64,000 bases of DNA from Deltaproteobacteria bacterium (GTDB lineage: Bacteria > Myxococcota_C > UBA6777). Under the pieces are notes generated by a model. The model was not told the origin of the DNA, searched no databases, and saw only the letters and a list, made by a program, of their open reading frames with translations. Numbering within the stretch: position 1 is the first letter of the stretch; every line of letters begins with the position of its first letter. The DNA is taken from the NCBI GenBank assembly GCA_006226375.1, contig SBHC01000048.1:18913-82912 (forward strand). The letters are read 5' to 3'. Of this stretch, positions 18,863-26,419 are shown piece after piece. The position numbers and the translations under genes were made by a program.

Positions 18863-19675
18863 TTACTTGGACAACAATTGGCGAATCACGGCCTGTGAAC
18901 GTTGAGGCTTTTGGGCCAAGCCGACTTGTTGGTGTCGTCGGACGCCTCGTTGATCGAGAATGCTGATCAGGTTGGAATGGACATAGTCCACATCGTTGAT
19001 CTTGCGATACTTCACCCCAAGGACTGCGGCCAATTCCAAAATCTGGATCGACGAGCCTCGAAGCAACAGCCAGCGTGAGTCCATCTTCCTTTGTTGGGCC
19101 AGTGCTCTCAAGCGAGTTGCGGTGTCTCGTTTGGGGTCAAACGTAACGAGAACAATCCGTACCTTCTTTCGTTGCTCAGGTGTTAATCCTCGATCGATCG
19201 CTTGAATGTCCGAGATCGTCATGGGGCACGCATGGGGACATGAAGCGTAAATCATAGCCAGAAGGATGACACTTCCCCGCAGCGACGAGAGCTTGAGGGT
19301 CTTTCCCTGATGCGATTTCCAAGTGCTCTTGAGCTGGTAAAGCGAAAGCGACTTGGATGATGGCTGTGCTCCAGACTTCTTGCTTGACACCGCCAGTGTG
19401 CCCTTGGCCTTCATTGCTTGCTTTTTGTGCTTGTGGCAACACGCCTTGCGGGCTTTTGGTTTGGCTTTGTTGTGGTGTGTGTTCGCCTGTTTCTTGTGCT
19501 TACGGCAGCATGCCTTGTGAGCTTTTGGTTTTGCCTTGTTGCAGTTTGCGTGGTTTTGTTTCTTGTGATTGTGAGCTTTGGCTTCGTTGGCGTGAGGAAC
19601 AAAAGAATTCCAAGACAGCCAACCCCATATCACGGCAACCAGAGCCGTACCCATTCCTATTGTTTTCCACTTCAT
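18863..19675 (-). CDS. SCO1/SenC-family copper chaperone with His/Cys-rich linker
   Basis: 270 aa from the ATG at 19675, preceded by AAGGAAT. An N-terminal membrane anchor (residues 5-22) is followed by a linker rich in His, Lys and Cys that contains two copies of a repeat with core KAKPKA[H/R]KACC (about 47-65 and 70-88). The thioredoxin-like SCO domain then carries the copper-binding CxxxC (C146, C150 in SCPHACP), the DP motif in VTFDPKRDT and the distal His in DYVHSNLIS. SCO proteins deliver copper to CuA sites or other periplasmic copper enzymes. Being last in the nirK operon, it most likely serves NirK. Confidence 0.88.
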   Translation of the reverse strand: MKWKTIGMGTALVAVIWGWLSWNSFVPHANEAKAHNHKKQNHANCNKAKPKAHKACCRKHKKQANTHHNKAKPKARKACCHKHKKQAMKAKGTLAVSSKKSGAQPSSKSLSLYQLKSTWKSHQGKTLKLSSLRGSVILLAMIYASCPHACPMTISDIQAIDRGLTPEQRKKVRIVLVTFDPKRDTATRLRALAQQRKMDSRWLLLRGSSIQILELAAVLGVKYRKINDVDYVHSNLISILDQRGVRRHQQVGLAQKPQRSQAVIRQLLSK

Positions 19676-19679
19676 CGTG

Positions 19680-20555
19680 TTATTCCTTCTTGCCCAAAGG
19701 CTCTTTCTTCCCATGGTTCGTCGGAAGAGAGGACGACGCACAGCGAAAGCCCAGGTTTGCTACTGTAAAATGGAACTGCAAGCTGCTCCGAAAAGCGAAT
19801 CGCATGAAGCTTGCGTAGTCGTTCACATTGGAAGCCCCTTGTGAACCGGCTCCGCAAAACAGCTTGCGTGAGAGGGCCTTGTCGCTTCGTGCGTCGCCTG
19901 TGAGCGTGATGTTGTTGAAGTCGAGCGTCCACTCCCAGATCAGGCCGTGGGTGTCGTAAATTCCCCAAACATTGCGATATGTACTCTTGACGGGCGGCAG
20001 AATATGAGACGTCGGCTTGCTGTACCAGGCCAGAATACGCTGCAGGTAACCCGGCTCCTTTTGCCCTTGTTTTCGAGTTTGACTCGCCATCGCCATGTAC
20101 TCCCACTCGTGAGTCCTGGGCAAACGCTTGCCCTTCCACTTGCAGTAGTACCGAGCTGGAAACCACGACACATAGGTCACTGGGCTGTTCTGCAGTTGGT
20201 TTGCTTTTGGACCCAATGACAAATCATTCTTCCAGTGTTGGAGATAGGAAGGGCCCGCAAACAACCGAGAGATCCTAGAGCGACGCCACCGAGGGTTCGC
20301 ACGTACAAAGGCCAAGAACTGCTGGTGGGTCACTGCCGTTTGATCGATCCAGAACGTGTTCACTCGCTCTCGTTTTCGAACCTTCCCTGCAAACATCGGA
20401 AGGTACAAGCCACCATCGACCTTGACCATGCTGGAGCCTGAGGGATCTGAACGCTTTGGCGATTGGCAGAACCCCTTGGACGGAAAACCCAGAAGAAGAG
20501 CTATCCATAGCAACTCCCAGCCCCATCCCAACTGCTTTGCTTCTTTCTTGTTCAT
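19680..20555 (-). CDS. SUMF1/FGE-like (formylglycine-generating enzyme family) protein
   Basis: 291 aa. GGAGGT lies six bases before the ATG at 20555, and a signal peptide follows (LLWIALLLGFPSKGFC). The FGE-sulfatase fold is recognised from MVKVDGGLYLPMF, FWIDQTAVTHQQFLAFV, 'PVTYVSWFPARYYCKWKGKRLPRTHEWEYMA' split over conserved blocks, GIYDTHGLIWEWTLDF and the terminal NLGFRCA. True FGE needs two active-site cysteines in the C-terminal part; I cannot place that pair with confidence here, so catalysis is uncertain. It sits between nirK and SCO with a 4-bp gap to the latter, suggesting a role in maturing the copper nitrite reductase. Confidence 0.8.
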   Translation of the reverse strand: MNKKEAKQLGWGWELLWIALLLGFPSKGFCQSPKRSDPSGSSMVKVDGGLYLPMFAGKVRKRERVNTFWIDQTAVTHQQFLAFVRANPRWRRSRISRLFAGPSYLQHWKNDLSLGPKANQLQNSPVTYVSWFPARYYCKWKGKRLPRTHEWEYMAMASQTRKQGQKEPGYLQRILAWYSKPTSHILPPVKSTYRNVWGIYDTHGLIWEWTLDFNNITLTGDARSDKALSRKLFCGAGSQGASNVNDYASFMRFAFRSSLQFHFTVANLGFRCASSSLPTNHGKKEPLGKKE

Positions 20556-20640
20556 AGCAACACCTCCGGTGCAGTAGAGTAAGTGTCTTTCAAAGTCCGT
20601 TGAAATGATTAGCCTGGAGAAAAGGAAGCTTCTTTCTTCG

Positions 20641-22194
20641 TTATTTGAGCGTCTTCCGTACCTTCGCAACGTCTTTGGCGTGGATGGTTGGCCCTTTGTT
20701 TTTCCATGAGTTCAACACATACGTGAGCACGTTGGCTACTTCCTCATCGGTGAGTTTTACTTTGGGCATCACGCTGTTGTATTTCACTCCATTCACCACA
20801 ACCTCTCCTTGCAGGCCCTGCAATACCACGCTGATGGCTCGTTTGGGCTTCCCTAGCAAATAGTCAGAGCCAGCCAGCGGCGGGAAGGCCCGAGGCACAC
20901 CTTGACCTGTGGGTTGGTGGCAAGCTGCACAGTTTTGCAGATACACTTGCTTTCCAAAGGCCATCCTTTGTTTGAGAGTCTTGGCTTTGACTTCTTTCTG
21001 TTTCTTCTCGTTCAAACTCTGTATCCCGCCACCTTCCGGTAAGTATACCGCGTCGGACTGCTTGCCAGAGTAGATGCCAGCAACCTTCTTGCCCGAAACC
21101 TTCAACATGCCAAGAGCCCCTTTGTTGAACGCCCGGAAGATCGAGTGGTCCACCAAAATATAGGTGCCAGGGACATCCAACTTAAACTCAACCATAGTGG
21201 CTCCGCCTGCCGGTACGAGAGTGGTCTGCACATTTTTGTTCACTTTGGAGCCTGCCTCAGAATAGACTCTGTCGAAGATCTCGCCGATCACGTGGAACGA
21301 TGACACCAGGTTGGGTCCGCCATTTCCAACAAACAATCGCACCGTTTCTCCATTTTTAGCCTGCAACGCTTTTTTGCCACTCAGGGATCCTACAGATCCA
21401 TTGAATACAACATAGTCTGCTTGTTCTTTCACCGCTTTTTGCATGTCAAAGGGTTGGTGTCCTCGTTTGCCGTATTCTCCCTGGGTGTAGAACTCGCTCT
21501 GCATGACGTAGTATTCGCGATCTACTGGAGGCAGGCCTGCCTTCGGCTCCACCAGGATAAGCCCGTACATGCCGTTCGCAATGTGCATCCCTACAGGGGC
21601 TGTTGCGCAATGGTAGACATAGAGTCCCGGATTTATGACCTTGAACGTAAACTTGGAGGTGTGGCCGGGGGCCGTGAAAGATGCTGCTGCCCCGCCTCCA
21701 GGGCCTGTTACCGCGTGCAAATCAATGTTGTGAGGCATCTTGCTTGAGGGATGGTTGCTAAGGTGAAATTCTACCGTGTCTCCCTCGCGAACTCGAATGA
21801 ATTTACCAGGGACTCTCCCTCCAAAGGTCCAAAAAGTATAACGAACTCCATCGGACAGTTCCAACTCCAACTCCCGTGTCTCCAACTTCACAATGACGTG
21901 AGCGGGGTGCCTTCGTTTGATGGGCGGTGGAACGTTGGGAGCATGTGTGAGTTGGGCATGAATGATCGGTAGCTTCGAGGGTTGAAGCTGTTTCTTTTGT
22001 GCCTTGGGTTTCTTTGTTTTCTGAGGTTTCGCTGCTTTTTTAGGTTGGGCTGTCTTTGCTGGACTTGGAGTTGCAGCGTGGGCCTTCTCTTCCAAGCTCA
22101 GGCTTGAGTTTTCCTTGCAGCCGCTGATGAGGAACCCTCCAAGTGCACAAAAGAATAATGCTTTCCATGTATGGTTTTTCAACGTTGTTGTCAT
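20641..22194 (-). CDS. nirK: Copper nitrite reductase fused to cytochrome c, lipoprotein
   Basis: 517 aa. It reduces nitrite to NO. A lipoprotein signal with lipobox ISGC (Cys26) is followed by a Lys/Pro/Ala-rich linker (about 35-75), then two cupredoxin domains. Copper ligands are seen in [17 protein letters not shown] (type 1 His, type 2 Asp/His), [18 protein letters not shown] (type 1 His-Cys...Met with a type 2 His) and [11 protein letters not shown] / DHSIFRAF in the second domain. The last 100 residues are a class I cytochrome c with CAACH and axial Met in NSVMPKVKL, as in the haem-tailed NirKs. AAGGAG precedes the ATG. Membrane tethering plus the haem tail should couple it directly to cytochrome donors. 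Confidence 0.96.
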   Translation of the reverse strand: MTTTLKNHTWKALFFCALGGFLISGCKENSSLSLEEKAHAATPSPAKTAQPKKAAKPQKTKKPKAQKKQLQPSKLPIIHAQLTHAPNVPPPIKRRHPAHVIVKLETRELELELSDGVRYTFWTFGGRVPGKFIRVREGDTVEFHLSNHPSSKMPHNIDLHAVTGPGGGAAASFTAPGHTSKFTFKVINPGLYVYHCATAPVGMHIANGMYGLILVEPKAGLPPVDREYYVMQSEFYTQGEYGKRGHQPFDMQKAVKEQADYVVFNGSVGSLSGKKALQAKNGETVRLFVGNGGPNLVSSFHVIGEIFDRVYSEAGSKVNKNVQTTLVPAGGATMVEFKLDVPGTYILVDHSIFRAFNKGALGMLKVSGKKVAGIYSGKQSDAVYLPEGGGIQSLNEKKQKEVKAKTLKQRMAFGKQVYLQNCAACHQPTGQGVPRAFPPLAGSDYLLGKPKRAISVVLQGLQGEVVVNGVKYNSVMPKVKLTDEEVANVLTYVLNSWKNKGPTIHAKDVAKVRKTLK

Positions 22195-22719
22195 TTGTTG
22201 CTCTCCTTTTTTTTACCCATCGCAGGCCACACGTGCTCTGCTATTGGTGTGAGTGATCGATGAGGCTGCTGCCTGACGATCTTTTTTCTTAGTAGACTTT
22301 ATTGTCTATATATAATTTTCAAAAGAGTTTCAAGTCTGTTGATTCAGTTTTTTTGCCGATTGGAAATTCTGGTATATTCACTTGGCAGTGATGGGGCTGT
22401 CTTGACGTTGATTTTACTCAATTTTAATATATCGCTAGCTAGGGTGTTGTGGCTTCAATTGTTATGGTTCTTTGAAGGCATTTTTTTTCCGACATGCTTT
22501 TTTTGCGACATGCCAGATCACCATGTGATTCTTATGCGGGCTGAAGATGGCCATGATTGGAATGGTTCCCGTGATGATCGTGGAGTGAGGGTGGGAGGAG
22601 CCCGGCGATGGCTTCCAGATTGTGGCTTTGCATCGCGGTAGGAATGGATGTTTCTTCTGTGGCATGAACTACAAAAATCACTTGGGCGTTTCTGCTTTTG
22701 GTATTGTTGGGGAGGTTTT
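22195..22719. other. Intergenic region with nirK promoter
   Basis: 525 bp without a convincing gene, between nirK and the minus-strand gene ending at 22720. The nirK-proximal third is AT-rich with a TTGAAA and a TATATA element (on the minus strand) around 22305-22335, a plausible promoter. A dyad TAGAC-N6-GTCTA overlaps it at 22293-22308. The distal part contains only short open frames, one of them encoding a 33-residue His-rich peptide on the minus strand (22532-22633) without a ribosome-binding site. Confidence 0.5.
22291..22310. promoter_or_regulatory. Dyad operator candidate at the nirK promoter
   Basis: AGTAGACTTTATTGTCTATA contains the inverted repeat TAGAC-N6-GTCTA and lies next to the predicted -10 of nirK. 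A copy with 16 of 20 identical bases lies upstream of the porin gene at 32835-32854, suggesting a shared regulator of the island. Confidence 0.4.
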
Positions 22720-23163
22720 TTATCCTTGGGTAGAAACGATAGTGTCCATGCTTTTTTTTCGGTGTGTGGCTGCCGAAAATGATCGGATTCGAGGCCACAA
22801 ATGGAGTACAAAGAGAAACAAGGCTAAAAACTCGCAGGAGCGAGCCAGGAGCAGCCATCTGCTGCCAGCTAGGGTGCACATGCAGAATAGACCGATCCCC
22901 ACGTTCATCAAGACAAATGCTCTCCAGGCGAGGGCTTTGCGAGGTCTCTTTCGCTGGATTCGAGGGAGTATCCAGTATGCGGTGCCTAGGGTGAGGTGAA
23001 AAAGCCACCCCACCTGAAGGCATTCAATGTGAAAAGGGTAAAGCGTCCATAGTATTGGGGGGAGCCATGTCACTTTTGCCAAGAGCAACATCAATCCAAG
23101 AGAGAAGCCAAGCACCAAATAGAACAAGGCAACCCGAAGCATCCATTGGCTTAGTTGAGGCAT
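22720..23163 (-). CDS. Four-helix membrane protein, paralogue of next gene upstream
   Basis: 147 aa, four predicted membrane helices. The second helix carries a conserved block FHIECLQVGWLFHLTLGTAYWILP followed by an Arg/Lys-rich loop; I give only its pattern: H-x6/7-VGW-x3-L-x2-G-x-A-[YH]-W-x2-P. The same block occurs in the gene upstream. The His-VGW-Gly-Pro pattern is reminiscent of NnrS and haem-copper oxidase helices, so haem or metal binding is possible. ATG follows directly on the TAA of the upstream gene, so the two are co-translated. No firm family. Confidence 0.6.
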   Translation of the reverse strand: MPQLSQWMLRVALFYLVLGFSLGLMLLLAKVTWLPPILWTLYPFHIECLQVGWLFHLTLGTAYWILPRIQRKRPRKALAWRAFVLMNVGIGLFCMCTLAGSRWLLLARSCEFLALFLFVLHLWPRIRSFSAATHRKKSMDTIVSTQG

Positions 23164-23595
23164 TTATTTGGCTCTCCTCTGCCCACGGATACGACGCCAG
23201 ATGTGCACGGAGAAACCCAGACAGGCCAGCCATTGGAGAAACCCTGAGAGGACGTAGAGTACGCCCCAAAGAGATGGTTGAGGCGAGGTTGATGCCAATG
23301 GCTCTGAGAGCACTCGAAGGGCAACCCCAAGGTTTAGGGTGAGTAAAATGACCATCGCAAAACTTTCGGAGCCTCTTGGACGTTCTCGTGTTTCAGTTGG
23401 AAACATCCAATGTGCAACGCCAAAGATGAGCTGGGTTAACCAGCCCACGAAGAATAGATGGAAGACAACCACTCGTTGTGCCCAAAGAAAAGTCGGCAAA
23501 AAGTGGGATTGTCCAAGTCTCCAAAGCTCAATAAACCAAGAAGCGAGCAAGGCCAAAAAAGAAAGCCGGATGGCCCAACGTGAAAAAGTTGGCAT
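23164..23595 (-). CDS. Four-helix membrane protein, NnrS/oxidase-like half
   Basis: 143 aa with four predicted membrane helices and the block FHLFFVGWLTQLIFGVAHWM followed by FPTETRERPRG, the same pattern as in the downstream gene. AGGTGA lies about nine bases before the ATG. It belongs to the operon that starts with the octahaem cytochrome. The pair looks like a split or duplicated membrane module that may bind haem; the function is unknown. Confidence 0.6.
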   Translation of the reverse strand: MPTFSRWAIRLSFLALLASWFIELWRLGQSHFLPTFLWAQRVVVFHLFFVGWLTQLIFGVAHWMFPTETRERPRGSESFAMVILLTLNLGVALRVLSEPLASTSPQPSLWGVLYVLSGFLQWLACLGFSVHIWRRIRGQRRAK

Positions 23596-23719
23596 GGTCT
23601 TTTGTCACCTGTTGATTGAGACTTTGCCGGAGGGGCTGTTTGAAGGGTCGTTTCTCTCTTCAAGCTCTTTTCATGAAATGACAGAGTGTGGGCTTGAAAG
23701 GCCGAATTGAAAGAGAAGC

Positions 23720-24547
23720 TTAAGTTGTGTGGGTTGAGGAGGAGGTCATCATTCGCTGCAGAAGGCCAAGGGCGGCAAGGGCCGCAAGATCGGCAAACAA
23801 GAGAGGGGCGAAGAGGGGAGCGCCATAGACCAGTCGCTGCCATAGCGTTTGGTTCGTTGCATGCTGTCCCGCTTGCCAGTGCAAGACAAATCCAACAGCC
23901 CCAAGGGCAGCAGCCATCGCAAGAACGCCCAAGCACCAATAGGCAAAACCTCTGTTGAGGTGGCGTGAGAAGGTTGCCACCATCAAGAAACCAACCGTTA
24001 AGGCAGAGCCACCAACGGCGATCCATTCGGTTGTCATAAAGAAGCCGTTTTGTGCATGGTCGGCAAGGGTGAGAACAAAGTTACCAATGAACCCACCCAG
24101 AGCCAGTAGAAGGACCCAACTTCCCCACTGCTCGGTTTCGGTTGGCTCCATCCGGTTGAGGCACAACAACAAACCAAGACCTGTGTAGGCGAGAGGAGCT
24201 GCAAAAGGGGCCGTGTATACCAGGTTCTTGAGCGTCTGGTTTACAAAAAATGTATCGGCGAGGTGATAGAGAAAGCCTGCCACTCCGACAAGTATGGAGA
24301 TCCCGCCGATGATATACCCCAACCCTTTGCCTACGCGGCTGTGATGTCCGTTCGGGCGCAGCCAAGCCGGCACAAGCAGGACAGGAGCCACCAGAGAAAG
24401 ATAAACAGGCAACCATTCAATGTTGTGAGCGAAGCGGTTGGCCGAATGTGCAACGTAGACATCCAGGGCAAGAAAGCCAAGGTTGGAAGCGACAAACAAT
24501 TCAAGCCACCAGCCCCACTTGAAGTGGTTCTTTTGTTCCGTTGTCAT
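23720..24547 (-). CDS. Polytopic membrane protein of unknown function
   Basis: 275 aa with about eight membrane helices arranged as an apparent internal duplication: each half has a helix with G-x-[IV]-G-x2-x2-G-F-[LV]-[LY]-H (GVAGFLYHLADTFF and GAVGFVLHWQAGQH) followed by 'TLKNLVYTAPFAAPLAYTGLG' or 'TLWQRLVYGAPLFAPLLFADL'. The repeated His could ligate haem. AAGGA precedes the ATG. It lies 10 bp after the octahaem cytochrome gene and may anchor it to the membrane quinone pool. I do not recognise a named family. Confidence 0.65.
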   Translation of the reverse strand: MTTEQKNHFKWGWWLELFVASNLGFLALDVYVAHSANRFAHNIEWLPVYLSLVAPVLLVPAWLRPNGHHSRVGKGLGYIIGGISILVGVAGFLYHLADTFFVNQTLKNLVYTAPFAAPLAYTGLGLLLCLNRMEPTETEQWGSWVLLLALGGFIGNFVLTLADHAQNGFFMTTEWIAVGGSALTVGFLMVATFSRHLNRGFAYWCLGVLAMAAALGAVGFVLHWQAGQHATNQTLWQRLVYGAPLFAPLLFADLAALAALGLLQRMMTSSSTHTT

Positions 24548-24557
24548 CGGAGCATCC

Positions 24558-25829
24558 TTATGGCTTGTTTGTCTTCTTAAGTGCGGCGTTTGACTTCTTC
24601 CGTGCGGCGTTTTGCTCGATTTGTTGTGCCATCTTTTTGATCTTCACAAACAAGTGAAGCAGCTCGTAGTTTCCGTGCCACTGCACAAAGTCGGCTCCGC
24701 CCATGAAAGCAGCGTGTTTGGCGGTTCTTCCGTAATAGTGCCAAAAGTCAAAGTGCAAGAACTCAATCGGTTCATCAAACGGCTGTGGTGTTAACAGACC
24801 TTTTTTTCGCAAACGTTGGATGATCTTTCGTTCCTCTTTCACTTTTTGATTGGTGCTGTGAACCACCACTTCGGCTTCTTTGTAGAAGCGTTCGACATGA
24901 GAAGTGGTGTGACACTTTTTGCACAACTCCTTCATCTCGTGTTGGTTGCGTTGATAGCCTGGGCGCTTTTTGGACACCGGCGCAAACAGGTACCAAGACA
25001 AGCGTTCTGTTACGTCATGAGTGACTTTCATCCCTTCCAAGCCGCTCATGTGACAGGTCGCGCAAGTGGGAACAGACATATCTTTGGTGGTGAGGGTCTT
25101 GGGTCTGGCGTGCAACTTCATCAAGTTCTTTTGAGCCGCAAACAGCGCACCGTGTTTGGACTCTTTGAAGATCTCAAGCTGGGAGTGGTCGGGTCCCATG
25201 TGGCATTGTCCGCAGGTTTCTGGATGTCGTGCCAACGCTACCGACGTTGAGTGCCGTGAGTGACATTGGGTACACGTTCCGATCGAGCCATCTTTGTTGG
25301 GCTTTCCTATGTTGTGGCAACCTTCACAGCCTTTGGTGATCGCGCCTGGGCCCTCCAATTGGGCCAGCTTGTTGGCCGCTCGATCGACCGCTCCTTTGTG
25401 GTACTTCTCGGCGAAGGCTAGCTGCTTGGGAGTGAACGCTTTTCTTCCTGCTACCGCTGCCCACGCCGGCGCTGCGTGCCGACTTCGCATGAACTGTTCG
25501 TGCTCTGTCTTGTGGCACTGAGCGCAGTTCTTTGACGTGATCTGCGTTGTGATGGTGAAGCCTCGGTGAGCCTTGCTCGTTTGCCCTTCAACCACACGGT
25601 GGCAATCCAAACAGGTGATGCCCTTTTTCGCGTGACGACTCATCTCAAATTGATGCACCACGGCAGGTGTCTCCCGGCGGTGACATTGTGCACATTTTCC
25701 AGTCGCTCGAACGGCTTGACTGCTGGGTTGATTTTTCTCTACAGCAGGTCTCTTGTTGTTGAGTAAAATCGCTCCAATTAGGAGCATTGCTCCTATAAAT
25801 ACTGAGAAAAATAAAGATTTGAACTGCAT
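24558..25829 (-). CDS. Octahaem cytochrome c, HAO family
   Basis: 423 aa from the ATG at 25829 (AAGGAG ten bases upstream), which begins a membrane anchor or uncleaved signal (FFSVFIGAMLLIGAILL). Eight CxxCH motifs are present in order: CAQCH, CLDCH, CAQCH, CEGCH, CTQCH, CGQCH, CATCH, CKKCH. The text 'EQFMRSRHAAPAWAA' and the spacing match hydroxylamine oxidoreductase-type octahaem proteins. Such enzymes oxidise hydroxylamine or, in the epsilon type without the cross-linking tyrosine, reduce nitrite, NO or hydroxylamine. I cannot place that tyrosine without an alignment. It heads a four-gene operon with three membrane proteins and is divergent from nap. Confidence 0.88.
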   Translation of the reverse strand: MQFKSLFFSVFIGAMLLIGAILLNNKRPAVEKNQPSSQAVRATGKCAQCHRRETPAVVHQFEMSRHAKKGITCLDCHRVVEGQTSKAHRGFTITTQITSKNCAQCHKTEHEQFMRSRHAAPAWAAVAGRKAFTPKQLAFAEKYHKGAVDRAANKLAQLEGPGAITKGCEGCHNIGKPNKDGSIGTCTQCHSRHSTSVALARHPETCGQCHMGPDHSQLEIFKESKHGALFAAQKNLMKLHARPKTLTTKDMSVPTCATCHMSGLEGMKVTHDVTERLSWYLFAPVSKKRPGYQRNQHEMKELCKKCHTTSHVERFYKEAEVVVHSTNQKVKEERKIIQRLRKKGLLTPQPFDEPIEFLHFDFWHYYGRTAKHAAFMGGADFVQWHGNYELLHLFVKIKKMAQQIEQNAARKKSNAALKKTNKP

Positions 25830-26042
25830 CTGGAACCCACTCCTTTGTCGACAATTGCACCATTCTTTCCTCATAACATGGGCCAAGAATTCTCGTCAAC
25901 CGCTTTGTGGATTCTTTTGTCTATTTTGTTTGGCTTGTGTTTCTTTGTCTTGCCTGAATTCTATCTTGCTGTTCTTGAATGAATTGTTGGCGTTTTTGTG
26001 CTTGTGAACATTTCTTCAATGGGGGGAGACAACGGACTTTCA

Positions 26043-26056
26043 TTGATCCAGGTCAA
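26043..26056 (+). promoter_or_regulatory. FNR/DNR-type box of the nap operon
   Basis: TTGATCCAGGTCAA differs by one base from the TTGAT-N4-ATCAA consensus of the CRP/FNR superfamily. Its centre (26049.5) is about 41 bp upstream of the start expected from the -10 hexamer TATAGT at 26078-26083, the classic class II activator geometry. The identical 14-mer occurs at 34744-34757. Confidence 0.7.
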
Positions 26057-26077
26057 ATCAAGACCAAAAGGATTGAG

Positions 26078-26083
26078 TATAGT
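26078..26083 (+). promoter_or_regulatory. Predicted -10 element of the nap operon
   Basis: TATAGT matches five of six bases of the TATAAT consensus. It lies 21 bp after the FNR-type box and 66 bp before the napD ATG, with no good -35 hexamer, as expected for an activator-dependent promoter. Confidence 0.55.
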
Positions 26084-26149
26084 AGATGAATAGGTCCATT
26101 GTTTGTGTGCAAACGAGTCAAAACGTTCCGTGTTGAGGAGGAGTTGACC

Positions 26150-26419
26150 ATGGGAGTTGCGAGTTATCTGGCGTATCCCGCAGAGGGGAAACGAGAGTCT
26201 CTTCTTGCTGAGCTGGAAGAGTGTCCATGGTGCGATGTCGTTCTTTCAGAAAACTCAGAGGTATTTATTCTTGTTCTGTTTTCAGAAACAAGACAAGAAG
26301 AGAAAGAAAGATTTACCTTTTTGCAAGAACATGAGTCCCTTCTTTGCCTCGCAATGACGTACGCCCAGTTGGAAGAAGAAACCGTGGAATCATCAGGAAG
26401 TGAGCAAGCCCATGTCTAA
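26150..26419 (+). CDS. napD: NapD-like chaperone for periplasmic nitrate reductase
   Basis: 89 aa from the ATG at 26150, six bases after GAGGAG. The ferredoxin-like beta-alpha-beta pattern (GVASYLAYPAEGKRESLLA, VVLSENSEVFILVLFSE, then a terminal MTYAQLEEE) and size match NapD. NapD binds the Tat signal of NapA in the cytoplasm and holds it until the cofactor is inserted. Its stop overlaps the napA start by 8 bp. The sequence is divergent, so the call leans on size, fold pattern and position. Confidence 0.78.
   Translation: MGVASYLAYPAEGKRESLLAELEECPWCDVVLSENSEVFILVLFSETRQEEKERFTFLQEHESLLCLAMTYAQLEEETVESSGSEQAHV

Larger units (their letters stand above)
25830..26149. promoter_or_regulatory. 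Divergent hao/nap promoter region
   Basis: 320 bp between the divergently transcribed octahaem gene and napD. It is T-rich on the hao side and carries one FNR-type box at 26043-26056 close to the nap side with a well-placed -10. No second box was found for the hao direction. No gene is supported here. Confidence 0.6.

Noticed and set aside
18669..18905. Open frame on the plus strand with a lipobox-like LTGC
   Set aside because: No ribosome-binding site, it overlaps the convergent SCO gene, and it lies in the space needed for the nor promoter.
22532..22633. 33-residue His-rich open frame on the minus strand (HDHHGNHSNHGH)
   Set aside because: Suggestive of a metal-binding peptide next to a copper enzyme, but it has no ribosome-binding site and nothing else supports translation.
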